DNA from: Moringa oleifera
Taxonomy: Eukaryota > Streptophyta > Magnoliopsida > Brassicales > Moringaceae
DNA length: 64,000 bases
Direction: 5' to 3'
NCBI GenBank assembly: GCA_021397835.1
Contig: JAJFZO010000645.1
Location: forward strand, 1,116,001-1,180,000
Every line of letters starts with the position of its first letter. Position 1 is the stretch's first letter. Below, piece after piece: positions 40,551-54,029 of the stretch. Under the pieces are notes generated by a model. That model was not told the origin of the DNA and did no database searches. It was given only the letters and a program-made list of their open reading frames with translations. The position numbers and the translations under genes are program-made.

Positions 40551-41539
40551 TAGCGGTAAATGTTTAGTTGTAATTGTGATAATTGTTTTTACATGTATTG
40601 CCAAACTTTTTTTTTATTGTATCTTTTAACAAATTTTGTTTCATAGCACTGTTTACAAATGTATAGCGGTAATCGTATATATTAGCAACTATGACATTTA
40701 GTTCCAATAGGTATCATTTACTGTTAATTTTTATTTTTAAAATTATAAATTATGAATTTTATATTTAACAATTTCATATCAAATAAAGGTTGATTCAAAT
40801 ATAATAAAAATAATGTTTATTAAGTAATCACATTTAAAACTTTATAGGTTGATTTCAACAAACTTCATTAATTTAAAATTCATATTGAAAAACTATTAAT
40901 ATTATAAAATATTTTTATTATTATTTTCTTTTTAATAAAAAATTAATTACATATACATGGATGGTGGAATGCTAGGAGGGTAATAGCCGATTGACTCTCT
41001 TGGTTTACCCAAATTTCGGTTGGCTGCAATGGATCTTAATATGGATTGGATAGATTAATGCCATTAGGTTTAGCATTGCACTCTACAAACAATAGATTTG
41101 TAAAATTTTTGGTTGAGCATTATTATTTTGAGTTGTATATTTATTAGATAAGTATTGATCATTTGGATATATATATATATATATTTATTTATTTTATAAA
41201 AAATACAACATAAATAATATTTTACTTATCAATGAATATATTTATTTTAATTACCTGTTTATTGTTGTGAACACCATTTTATTTTTACAGGTCATAAATT
41301 TTAATTTTCATATTTTAATTTATAATTTATTAAAATAAAGTAGTTGACAATTTATTAATTGATGCTAAATGATCTTTTTTGGCGACTTTTATTCGATGTG
41401 CTGTAAATAATTCTTACAATTGTTTAATGGTCGATAATTAATCATTTATCTTCATTTTAAGGATAATTATTTAATATTTAGAAATAATTAATATTGTCAC
41501 TAACAAAATATTTAATGACAATTATTAATAGTCGCAAAT

Positions 41540-43490
41540 AAAAATAAAGGTCAAGATGTATTCTGACGATTGTGGGTTAAATTTTTGTACCAACAATTGC
41601 AAATATCATCCTTTTTGAATGATGTGTGCATCTCTTTTGGATCAAAAGATGAGTTAAAAATAATTAACTTCATTGCATTATCATGGAATTTGTTGTTTAG
41701 ATTTTGTATTTGAGAGTTTATCACAACATTAAAAAGGTCAACTTTATAGTGATCTTCCAATACAATGAGTATTAAAATTTGGCATTAAGTATATTGATTG
41801 TTTTATAAAAAATTTCACATTTCCAACCAATTCATTGCATCAACCATCTCTTACTTTCTTTAATAAGCACCTTAGTAGACAAAATAATGTATTACATTCA
41901 AAATATCTTAAGATTGAAATTGCAATGTGTGACAAAGCAAATTAGAGATCTCTAAACTTGTCTCATAAGATCCAAAATGAAAACAAAAGAAATTAACAGC
42001 TAATAAGTCGCATCTGCATCTCCATATTGAGTAAGTGTAGTTTCATCCTTAATAATATTAGTAAAACTTCATATGTCACACTAAACCTCTTTATCTAGTT
42101 GAAAAGAGATTTGAAGCTAGTGAGACCTCCAATAAGTAACCCCTATTTTTTGTAGAGTATCAAATTTAATTACGTCGTTTGTCACTTTAAAGCTCATTAA
42201 TTTTAAGTAAATGAGCAATATTTGCAGTTTAAGTAGCTTTTAATTAATCATGACATTTTTATCAACAAATCTCAAAACAATAGACATTTGCTCTTGAAAT
42301 TAAAGCTTGCAATCTATTTCATTCCCCACGCATGTTACTCGCATCATTGTATCTTTGTCCTTTATATGCTAAAGATTAAGATGATAACAAGAAAAAAGAT
42401 AGAAATAAACTTTTTTATACTTTTTTTTTCAATATTGATGGAGCAATATTTTTGACATGAACAAGCCCAAAAAAAGGCTCTCGCACATGGCCATTTTTAT
42501 CAACAAATCTTAAAACAATGGACATTTGTTTTTTTTTTTTTTGATTCATCTTGAGCTTCATAAACAATTATACAAAATTTTGCACCACCAATTTTTTGAT
42601 CAATGATATTTTTGACTTTACATGCCAAGACATGTAAAATTTCTTTTTGCTTGATCAGTGATGTATATAAGGCATTTTGTAGAGCTATCCAAAACTAATT
42701 TTATTTTGTCATTTTAAAAGCTTATAAAACTTATTTACTTTTTAAAAATTTCCATGATTTATTGATATTTTAGACTCATTATAGGCTTCAAAAGAACATT
42801 TTTGGAATGTATAAGCCTCCTCGTTCCTTCAATTGAAACTTTTAATTCAATTCTATTTTTACTATTTCTTGAGTTGTGAATTTCTCAAACCGTCTCAGCA
42901 ATATGTGATGATTGATTCATGAATTCTCGATATGCTATCTCAATATTTCAATGAATCGAAGTGGAAACCTTTCCAATATGTGTTAGAAATGCACAATTTT
43001 TCCCATCGCTCACTTTCATTCATAATTGAAATTCACTAACGGTAAATGCATTTGATCCACAATATCGACTTTAAGTACAGAATACATAGCATGGCTAGCA
43101 AAATAAAATATACATACCAGGAGAATATTTACACCAAAATGAGAATAATTTAAACCATCTTGCATGAAAGCTACTAGAATTTTTACCCTCAATTTTAATT
43201 TGGATCCTCTGAAAGTACACACCAATGTGGACCATCCTTAATATAAGCTCTTTGAAATTCATCATGGTTCTCAATATGATATTCTTATATTTGTTACTGT
43301 AATCCTACATCACACTCTAATAGATGGATATCAAACCCTTCTTATATTTAAACTTTCAGAGATTTTATAGGCCGACTTTCAGAATTTAAAGGATTAATAT
43401 CTACTCTACTCAAGGATTTGATGCCTCAGTAGATGTTGGAATATTTGCATTCTTCCTTTAAAAGAATTCATTGATTGGAGATGATTTTTC
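41540..43490 (-). pseudogene. hAT-family transposase (TTF-type/DUF4371) pseudogene
   Basis: Read on the minus strand, broken frames follow the order of the plant TTF-zinc-finger hAT proteins. There is an FFKRKNANIPTS-like N-terminus near 43460 and an FQRAYIKDGP block near 43240. A long DUF4371 stretch at 42440-42680 reads QKEILHVLACKVKNIIDQKI, then AKFCIIV.EAQDESKKK, then MSIVLRFVDKNGHVRE. The C-terminal FNVVINSQIQNLNNKFHDNA lies at 41600-41760. Stops, frameshifts and missing central parts make it dead. The RFVDKN block occurs a second time at about 42240-42300. Only the C-terminal piece is shared with duplication copy B. Confidence 0.8.
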
Positions 43491-43499
43491 CATCTATGA

Positions 43500-45193
43500 A
43501 AGAAAAAAAAAACAAAAGTTAGACTACATCCAATCTGCAGAATAAAAGATATTAGAACAATTATACACATAAATAACAACTTAGAAAATCCTTCATGAAG
43601 GTTCAACAAATTTAATGATCTAGAATGACTTGCACTAACTTGGTATAATCTTGAATAAAGCTAACAAACAACTTCTTAACATAATATGATTGTATCTCTA
43701 ATTTATTCTTTTTGCGATAAAAATTAGCTAACATTAGCAGCTAATTACATAGGAGCAATGCAGTCTCATCACATCACATATACCTATAGAATCACCTAAA
43801 AACCAATCAAAAAGAAAAAGCATACTAAAACTTACTCTCAATTTCTAATTTTTAAATCCAGAATTATTTTTTGTAAAACATTAGAATCACTCCCATGATG
43901 CTAATGGCATATACATGTGTATCCATACAAACAGAAGAGAGTTACAAAGTGAAAGATGTGATATGAGAAACTCTGAAATGGGTCAATGAAAGGTGGGTGA
44001 AAGAGGTAAGATATTAAATTTTTTTTTGGGGATATGGGGGTTAGTGAATGTGGGTATAATTGAAAATAATCTTTAGCATATAAAATTTTTTCTTTTTACC
44101 AAGTCAAGGGGGTCTAGGGTGCCTTTAGCTCCCATGCGACTTTGCCTTTAGATATAAGGTAATATACAAAAATAAACAAAATCAATATTTTATGTTATTA
44201 GCTTTTCTCCCATGGAGCTCCACCTTTCGATATAAGGTAAGATACAAAAATAATAAAAAATAATATTTTATATCATTAGTTTTTCTTTTACTTTCCATCA
44301 AAAAAATGTCCATTAAAGCTACTAGTGTCATTTTTCCTTTAAAACAAGAGAATTAACAGGTTTTTCTCTCTAACTTTTTACATTTTTCCATTCGATGACA
44401 TTTATTTATTTTTTTTGATTTTCAATCACTTTTTTGCATTTTTTCAATAAAGTTACAGAATTCTTAGCTCATTTTGATAGAGAATAAGGGACATTTAATC
44501 ATGAAACATTAACCAATTTAATTCTTTTGTTTAGCTTAAGCTTATTCAGTTTCTTTTGAAATTTATGAATGTTGAGATCTCTTTTTTCCTTTTTTTTTGC
44601 TCTTTTTACTCTAGCAATCTAGGTAATTAATCTGCATGAATATGTGTAAAATGAGTCTAATCTTGTGTTTTATGTTGTTTCGGTGTTTGCTAAAACGATC
44701 ATTAAAAATGGATTTAAGTAAGAGTTTGCATTTCGATCTAAATAATCTTGAAACGCAATTTGAGCTTTTGAATGCAAACTTCATACATGGTATGATAGTT
44801 TAAGACCCTTAATTATTGGGTTTTTTCTTAGAAATCTATGTATATAAACTGTGAAGTAATGATGCCATTTTTTGTGCTTTGAAGCAATTTGCATACTAAA
44901 TAAATTTGAAAATTTGTGCTTATTCGTAAAATATTTCATTCCATTTAAAAGTTTATTTATGTTTAATTTACAATTTTTTTTGGTGTCATTTGATCATATT
45001 TTTCATGCTAATATTTAATGTATTTTGTTCCACTTTGAAGCCTAATTTGATGCAAATTTATACACTATTTCATGTCATTCTTGATATATTTTTTGTGTCA
45101 TTGATGACATCAACTTGTGCTATTTTATAATTTATTTCATGTGATTTCATATTGTAATTGAGATATTTTATTAAAGGCTATCATGTTATTGCA
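43500..45193. other. Intergenic DNA left of the Mutator-like element
   Basis: AT-rich DNA with no gene seen. It contains one 78-bp two-copy tandem repeat (44129-44284). Confidence 0.5.
44129..44284. repeat. Two-copy tandem repeat, 78-bp period
   Basis: Unit 1 starts CTCCCATG at 44129 and unit 2 starts CTCCCATG at 44207. Both continue with GATATAAGGTAA and a run like ATACAAAAATAA followed by ATATTTTAT. The units are diverged but colinear. Confidence 0.75.
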
Positions 45194-45940
45194 TAGATTT
45201 TAGAAAAATTTTATTTTTAGACATCCACACAAGAGCATTGGTGAAAATATTCTAAATTAGTAATCTATGTTATTTTAGCACTTTTAGGCTATTTTTAGAC
45301 CAAAATATCCTTAATGAATAATGTGTAATTACCTACCTACCCATTAGAAAAAATAAAAAATCAAACCCTCCTCAAACTTTCTCTTTTTCTCTTTTATTTC
45401 AGTTTCTTGCTCAACTTTTTCTCTTTTTTTCATCATTATTCAATCTGTTGCTGTTGTTTTCTTACATTCCGTTGTATACAAACCATCAAAAACATTATCA
45501 AGCTAACTTAATTAAAAGAAATCAGTTAAGGTATGGTTTTAAACGATAATATTAATTTTAATTTTTTTTGATTGTTAGATACCCACATATCGAATCATCC
45601 TGCAACATTCGATTCACCTTTATTTTGTCATTTTGAGTTTAATTATGGTGTATGAAAGCTTGACAGAATTATTTTTGATATGTTTTAAATGATTTTGATT
45701 GTTGGTTTACGAATGTTTAATTTTTGGGTATAATGTTGTGTTTTTTTTTTTGACATGCTTCTTTTCATACTTTGAAGCTTACTAATTGGTGTGGTTTATC
45801 CATGTACATCCCATGTATTTGTTTAATCTTTTGAGGTTCTGGCTTTAATTTTTTGATATAAATGTATTGAATTTTTACTTTTGTAACTTGATAACAAGAA
45901 CCGCCTCATATTTGATCATTCATATGTTATTCCTACAAAT

Positions 45941-46100
45941 TGTATCATGTTTTTTAATTTCGCATTATATTTTTGAATTTCATATTATGTTTACCAATTT
46001 CGTATAATGTTTTTTAATTTTGTATTATATTTTTTAATTTCATATCATATTTTTTGATTTTGTTTCTTGTTTTTCAATTTTGTATATAGTTTTCATGTTT
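45941..46100 (+). repeat. 20-bp tandem array, left arm of the Mutator-like element
   Basis: Eight head-to-tail units of exactly 20 bases, each close to CGTATTATGTTTTTTAATTT. Units start at 45941, 45961, 45981 and so on to 46081, with decaying units continuing to about 46150. The strict period despite substitution points to tandem amplification followed by point mutation without indels. Confidence 0.9.
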
Positions 46101-46301
46101 TATGACTTGATTTATTTGATTTCGTATCTAGTTTTTATTTATTTCGTAGCTTCTTTTATGTGTTTGTTAATCTATTTGTTTAGATTTTGACTTTCTTTTA
46201 TTTGAGTGCAGATGACCAACATTGGATTAGTTTATAAGTTACATGTGACCTCGAAAGAGTTTTGAAAACTTGAAAATCTATTACAGAGGAAAAAAAATAA
46301 T

Positions 46302-46577
46302 GATTTCATCAAAGAAGTAACGATTTTACAGAAAAAATTAAGATTTAAGTAAAGAAGTAATGATTTATGAAAGAAGTAATGATTCTAGTAAATAAGTAAA
46401 ACTTTCAAGAAACAAGTAACGATTTACTGAAAAAAATAATGAATTAAAGAAAAAAGCAATAATTTGTATATTGATATTATGATTTAACAATTAAGATACG
46501 ATTTTACGAAATATTGTACGATTTCATTATCATTGTATAATTTTTCATTTGAAGTAATGAAATAAAAAGCATGTCAT
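46302..46577 (-). repeat. 20-bp tandem array, right arm, inverted relative to the left array
   Basis: About 14 units of 19-20 bases starting GATTT, for example GATTTCATCAAAGAAGTAAC and GATTTAAGTAAAGAAGTAAT. Reverse-complemented units such as GTACAATATTTCGTAAAATC resemble the left array consensus at roughly 14 of 20 positions. The two arrays therefore face each other across about 200 bases. Confidence 0.85.
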
Positions 46578-48289
46578 GATTTTTACTAAAATAAATAAAA
46601 ATTTTACAACTTTAAGTTTTATTTTTGTTCAAATGTATACTTATACCAATTTGACATACTCGAAACACTTTTTGATTTTGAAGAGAAATGTGTTACAAAA
46701 ATCATAAGTTTTGTTCTTAATATCTACGATGTTTATTTCTCAATGCGAGAGGATTAATCAAAAATATCAATGATCACCTTCTAATTTTTTTTTAGATTTT
46801 AGCTTGATAGATCTTGGATACAAAAGTAAGGACATAGAGTGAAGAAAGAGAGCATGAAGAGAGACCAAAGAGAAGGAAAACTTGACGAGAGAGAGTTCAA
46901 AGAAAAAAGAAAAATATTTGAATAAATTATTTTAATTTTTAAGTTTATTCAGTTTCAAGGATATCATTGTCTTTATAGTATATTTAAGTGCTAAAAAAAG
47001 AAAAGTTAATAAAGATGGTTTGTTTTATGCAAAAAGCCGCGTGGGGTGCTAATTTTGGCAATTCCCTCTAGATTTTATGTCATTTTAACCATGTTTTCTT
47101 GTTAATTTTTTGAAAGCATTTGTTGTGCATTAAAATATTTTATCATTTTTGTATTTATTCTATTTTTGGGACAAGAATGACATGAGGCCACCACAGCTAC
47201 TCCAAAGCGTTGTTACTTACTTGGTTGGACCTGCTTTGACACTGTAAAACTTGTTTATGATGGATCTTGCCTTTATTTATTAAAGCATTAATGGATGTTT
47301 AATCCTAGCTTGATTTTTTAGCTTGAATTGTGAAGGACCTGCAAGATAGAAGGAACCTCTTATGATGAAGTAAATATAATGCTCTTGAGAGATAATAAAT
47401 TAAGTTGAAAGGATCATATACCTTATGCCTTTATATGTCTTAAAATTAGAGGCTGAGTGTTGCCCTTATTTTTAAGTTTGGTTGATGTGGTTCTTTAGTG
47501 TGATTGAGTTAGCTTGAGTGATGGAGTCCTTCTAGGTCTTTGACAGGTTGAGGTTTACCTTAGTCCATGCATTTTAGTCTGCTTTGGATTATTCACTAAG
47601 TGGGTCAAGCCTTATGAGCTGGACTCCTGTCTTAGGCTTACCTTTTTGTCTAAATTGGACCTAGCCGAGGTAAGATACCCTTACATCATATGTCCTCCCA
47701 AAATGGTTTGGATAAAGGGTTGATTAGTAAGATTGGTTAGTTCGAAATTCAGGCTAAGGCGTTTTAATTTATAAGGCTCAATCAAGACAAGCCAACTTAG
47801 ATAAGCCAAGTAGGTTAGGTGGAAAATCTGGATTGTTTAACAAGTTAACCAAATAGCCCAATATTTCATGGTGTGTCAAGATAGATTAATCAAGCGAGTC
47901 ATTTAGGTAAGCTAGCCTAGTTTAGTCACATCTATGATGTGAAATTTTAAAATTTAGCTTTGTTCATTTAAAACGTGGCATTTTAGTTAGCAAATGAATC
48001 AAGTGTATCTCATCATTGCCTTTTTTATTCTTCTCTTTTCTCTTCGTTTTTTTTTCATCAAACACATTCATTTTAGGTTTCCTTTGTGTAACTCTCCTTT
48101 CTTTTCCCAGATTTCTTCAAGTCGTTGTGTCGTGTGAAGCCAGAGTTTTTGGCAACTAGCATTGCCTTTGCTTTGTTACTTTTTTCTTGCCTCTTTATGA
48201 GTCTTTCTCCCTTTCTATGGGATTTCTATTATGGAGCTTCCTAACATCTTTAGATTAATTGTCGGAGGTCAAAGTGTGATTGAGCTAGA

Positions 48290-48900
48290 GCTAATTAGGC
48301 TTTAATATGGGATTCTAAGCAATGTTAAGTTAAAGGATCTAAGGGTAATAAGTGCCCACGAAATCTACGACTTATAGGGCATGTGAGTGTGTGTTCTAAG
48401 ATGCATTAAAGGGAGATCTTCTACTACCTATAGGAGAGTTTCAACTAAATCTTTATAGGAATCTTAAGATAACTCGTTCACAATTGATCCCAAATAGCTG
48501 CAAATATATTATGAGTTTTGTGTAGAGAGGTCTGTTCTCTCAATTATTCGAGGCAAGTATTTTTCAATTTTTTTTCCCATAAAGATTAACTCTAAGGCAA
48601 GGGTGATGATCATGGGTATATAAACCTTAGAAAATAGTACATATTTCAAGTTTGGGATATATATATATATTGACCTTGCACAAAGGTTGAAGGAGGTCTT
48701 TTTTTTTTGTTTTTTTTTTTCAAAGAATGGGTCATAGCATGATAATGTTAATGCTTAGGGTGATATAATGCTAGATCAAATGGTGAGGCTCTTATGACAT
48801 GTAGGGCACTATTTGATTTAATTAGGCATCTTTTGATTCGATAAATAGGAGAAAGGTTTATGAAACCTTTGTTTAAAGGATGAATGGTTAAATAGGATGC
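48290..48900 (+). mobile_element. Gypsy-type element remnant with gag-like region (copy B)
   Basis: Colinear with the remnant at 36240-37075 and more decayed. Recognisable shared passages are ATTAGGCTTTAATATGGGAT, the stretch around AATTGATCCCAAATAGCTGC, and a TTGATTTAATTAGGCATC block. No long open frame survives. Confidence 0.45.
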
Positions 48901-48909
48901 TCAAGTCAC

Positions 48910-50455
48910 CTCAGGTGAACCCTTTTGCTATTGCCGTTAAATAGTGCTTAATGAAGTGATTGAGTCTCTTGCAGAATTTGTTCAATCATAATATCATAAT
49001 TGACGAGGATGAAGAAGTCCATGACATGAGCTTCTTTAAAGTATTTTTGCCAATTTTTCATTTTGTTTTCGCAATCACTATTGACTTCAAGACAAGACTA
49101 TCGAGGCAATGAAATAAGATTCGTATCATTTCAAGTGAGGCTTTATTTAAAATTTTTATTTTCAAAAAATTGTTTAAAATGGTTAATATTTTTTTTTAAA
49201 AAAATTTAATTAATTATTCGATTTTAAATTATAATAAAAATGATTTTTTTCTTTTTTTCAATTTTTTTCTCTTTCTTTGTGATCTCTCCGACATTGTTTT
49301 AGTTCTTTATCATTTAAATTTAATATTATTAAGTTTTTCATTGAATTCTCAAATTTTTATAAAAAGTTTTATGATAATTTCTGGAAAGATTTGTAGAAAA
49401 GATTATTTATTTCAATTGTTCATTATTTACCATTTAAAGTTTAATTATCTTGTCTATTTAAATAATCATCTTAATTTATTATATCAATAATTTTAATTAT
49501 CTATATGAAAATTTATATATTTTAATTATAAATGAGGTTTTAATTTGATCTCTTGTTATAGTTTTGGTTATTTAAAACTTCATTGTTTTTTTTAATGGTA
49601 GTATAGGTGCTTGAAACTCAATGAAGAACAATTCAAAGTACATTTGAAAATTGTTAAAATATATAAAAGCATGTCATTGTTTGCATGATTTAAAAATTAA
49701 TATCCTTTACTTGCATTATATTTTTTAAAATTTTTATTATGATTTTAAAAGTTTTAAAAAGCAAAATTTGCTATTATATTTATTTGATGAATTAAAATCT
49801 TGAACGAAATTTCGTAAATAAAAACGTCACTTAAAATATTAAAATTTATAACAAAATTGAACTTTTTTTTCCAATACATATAAATCACTTACGAAATTTT
49901 ATTAACAATATATATATCAAAGTTTTGTAAAATTAGAATCAATACAATTTTATCAACTACAGTATAAAAATAAAGAAAAATAACCATCTTACGAATTGAA
50001 AAAACAATTACAACTAAAAAATTAAACATCAAATCTAATTACTAATTTTACATTTCAAAAATGGATATATATATATTTTATAAAAATAATTAAGGGCCCA
50101 TTTTCTAATTTTAGCCTAAGCATGACCATGAATAGGTTCCCCCCTGCTTGCAATACAGTTGGTTTCATATATATGCAGTGAAATCTGAGTCAAGACAAAA
50201 ATTCATGATATTTAAACCCAATGAAGAGAAAAGATGAATTTTAATTTATATCATCTTAGAAATGGAAAGGACTTATTAATATAATTTGTTACATATGAGA
50301 AAGTGAGTAAGTGCCATTACAACAATTTTAAGTTGGTAGTAATAGATGGAATGAAAAAGAAAAGAGCTGGAATGAAATGTGCATTTTTACAATTCACCAG
50401 AGACAATTATGAAGGTACGAAAGAATCAGTCACGCGTAGAGGTGGAAAAGCACAG
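48910..50455. other. AT-rich DNA between gag-like remnant and peroxidase copy B
   Basis: No gene seen. The segment aligns with 37.3-38.65 kb in copy A. The last part should hold the 3' UTR of the peroxidase gene. Confidence 0.5.
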
Positions 50456-50460
50456 AAGAA

Positions 50461-51714
<1,254 letters not shown>

Positions 51715-51837
51715 CGAATCACCAAACTGAGTTTTGGATATTTATGCAAGGAAAATGGGCAAATCTTACTGGTTATAATGCAACAAAATGGTGTTGAGAA
51801 CAAATATGAATGGTGAGAAGAACAACGGGATTCATCA

Positions 51838-51844
51838 ATTTATA
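51838..51844 (-). promoter_or_regulatory. TATA box of peroxidase copy B
   Basis: TATAAAT on the minus strand, about 125 bases upstream of the ATG at 51714, in the conserved context TTCATCAATTTATAGGTAA. Confidence 0.6.
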
Positions 51845-52328
51845 GGTAATTAACTTGGCCGAGGCGAGTTGTTCAGGTCACTAATTGCTGCTTAGACATG
51901 GGCATTACTGTTCAAATTTGATGCCTGCAAGTTATGACCCCTTCTGCCATTGGCTTGCATGGAGTTTTAATAATAAAAATAAAATAGAGTTGAATACTTA
52001 TTGTTGGAAACTATGTAATATGCAGAGTCAAAGATGAGATCGATTCTAACAATAATATGAAAGCAAAACATTTGGACCAACAACTCCGGACTTTATTCTA
52101 ATTAATTGCATGTAGGCATTCTACTGAACAGTTTGTCAACCATCCAGGCTGTGGCTGCTCATGATTCCACTATAGAGGAAGAAGCCATGAAGATATGCAA
52201 TGGTTATGTTTCTTGCCATCTGCAGCAGTTTTAGTCATTCACCTAGGAGCGCTCCCATGAAGATATATAATGGTTATGTTAACCTTCTTCTTTTTGCTTC
52301 TCCATTATAGCTAATTAGTGCAATTGTA

Positions 52329-52350
52329 CACTACAACAAAACAGTATTTT
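52329..52350 (+). mobile_element. CACTA-like transposon terminus (copy B)
   Basis: CACTACAACAAAACAGTATT matches the CACTA-type terminus at 40530 and is closer to the canonical CACTACAACAAAA. The partner end was not found. Confidence 0.45.
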
Positions 52351-53319
52351 AACGGGAAATGTTTAGTTGTTATTGTGATAATTTTTATAGGTATTATTGA
52401 ACCTCTTTTATTATATTTACTTTCCTTTCATAATCACTGATTACAAATGTACAGAGGCAATTATATATATTTAACAGCTATTATTTGCTATTAATTTTTT
52501 ATTTTTAAAATTATGAATTATGAATTTTGTATATAAAAATTTCATATCAAATTAAATAAAGGTTAATTCAAATATAATAAAAATAATGTTTATTAAATAA
52601 TCACATTAAAAACTTTATAGGTTGATTTCAACGAAACTTGATTAATCTAAAATTCATACTTGAAAAATATATATTAAAATTATATATTATTTACATTATT
52701 ATTTTATTACTAATAAAAATTTATTTATTTATTTAAATATATTTTTATTAATATATGGATGGTTGCATGCTAAGAGGACAATTGCCAATTTACTCCCTGG
52801 TTCACCAAATTTCGGTCGACTGCAATGGATCTTAATATGGATTGGATAGATCAATGCAATCACATTTAGTATTACACTCTAAACAATTGATTTGTAAAAA
52901 TTTTGGTTGACCATTATTACTTTGAATTGTATTTCTATTAGACAAGTATATATTTGTCATTTGAATATATATTTTTTATTATATAAAAATATAATATAAA
53001 TAATATTTTAATTATCAATGAGTATATTCATTTTGATTATATGTTTACTGTTATCAATATTATTTTATTTTTAGAAATCATAAATTTTGATTCTCGTACT
53101 TTAATTTATAATTTTTAAAAATTAAAATAATTAACAATTTAATATTAATATTAAATGATTCTTTCAACTACTTCTATTCAATAATCCATAAATAACTCTT
53201 ATAATTGGTTAAGGTCTATAAATAATCATTTGTCATCAGTTTATGGATAATTATTTTAATATTTAGCAATAATTAATACTTTCATTAATAAAATGTTTAA
53301 TAACAATTATTAATGATAA

Positions 53320-53705
53320 CGAATAAAAATAAAGGTCAAGATGTTTTAGTGGCAATTCTAGGTTAAATTTTTGTACCAACTTGTAAATATCATTATTTTT
53401 GAATGATGTGTGTGTCTTTCTTGAATCCAAAGATGAGTTTAAAATAATTAACTTTATTGCGTTATCATTGAATCTATTGTTTAATTTTTGCCATTGAGAG
53501 TGTATCACAACATTGAAAATATCAACTTTGTATGGATGTTCTATTGTAATTTCATCTTATTGATGGCAAGCCCTTCCTCTTCTTCCAATAAAATAAATAT
53601 TAAAATTGGGCATAAGGAGCTTAACTATTTTATAGAAGGATTTTACATTTGCAAACAACTCATTGCATCCATCATCTTTTAATTTTTGAATAAGCACCTT
53701 TGTTC
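53320..53705 (-). pseudogene. hAT transposase C-terminal fragment (copy B)
   Basis: The minus strand reads QKLNNRFNDNAIKLIILNSS, then KTHTSFKNNDIYKLVQKF. This corresponds to the C-terminal part of the hAT pseudogene of copy A (41540-41760). The match ends at about 53705; the rest of the transposase is absent here. Confidence 0.7.
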
Positions 53706-54029
53706 TTCAGGCTATAAGATGATAGTGGCACCTTCAATCCAATATTTAAATGAAGGCAAAATTTGGGTATCAATAACTACCCTTTTTTGTTTATTTTCAA
53801 AAATAAAAAATATAACAAAGATCAAAAGATGACAAAGTTTGCCCAACTTCTTTTTCTTTTATTATATTCTTTTTTTCTTTCAAAGACTTCTCTCAAGCAT
53901 TCTTTCTCTTTCTTTTGTTCTTATATTTTTCTTTTTTTTTTTAATTTTTTCCCTTTTGATATATTATGCAAGAGATAAACAAAAATGATGTTTGTTTTGT
54001 AAAAATGGTTTAATACCAATTATTTATGA

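Larger units (their letters stand above)
45203..47068. mobile_element. Non-autonomous Mutator-like element with 9-bp target duplication
   Basis: The 1866-bp element is bounded by the identical 9-mer TAGATTTTA on both sides (45194-45202 and 47069-47077), the target duplication length typical of Mutator-like elements. Its ends are diverged long inverted repeats. On the left is TTTTAGACATCCACACAAG, against right-end reverse complement AAATTAGCACCCCACGCGG. Further in, TTTTAGCACTT..ATATCCTT appears near 45272 and its reverse complement near 46960. C/T-rich leaders mirror each other deeper in. The interior has no transposase. A short exon-like stretch (acceptor TGCAG then ATGACCAACATTGG at about 46211) lies in the middle. 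It sits between the two duplicated blocks. Confidence 0.85.

Noticed and set aside
45941..46577. CRISPR-like repeat array
   Set aside because: The units are contiguous with no unique spacers and the DNA is plant nuclear; these are tandem minisatellites.
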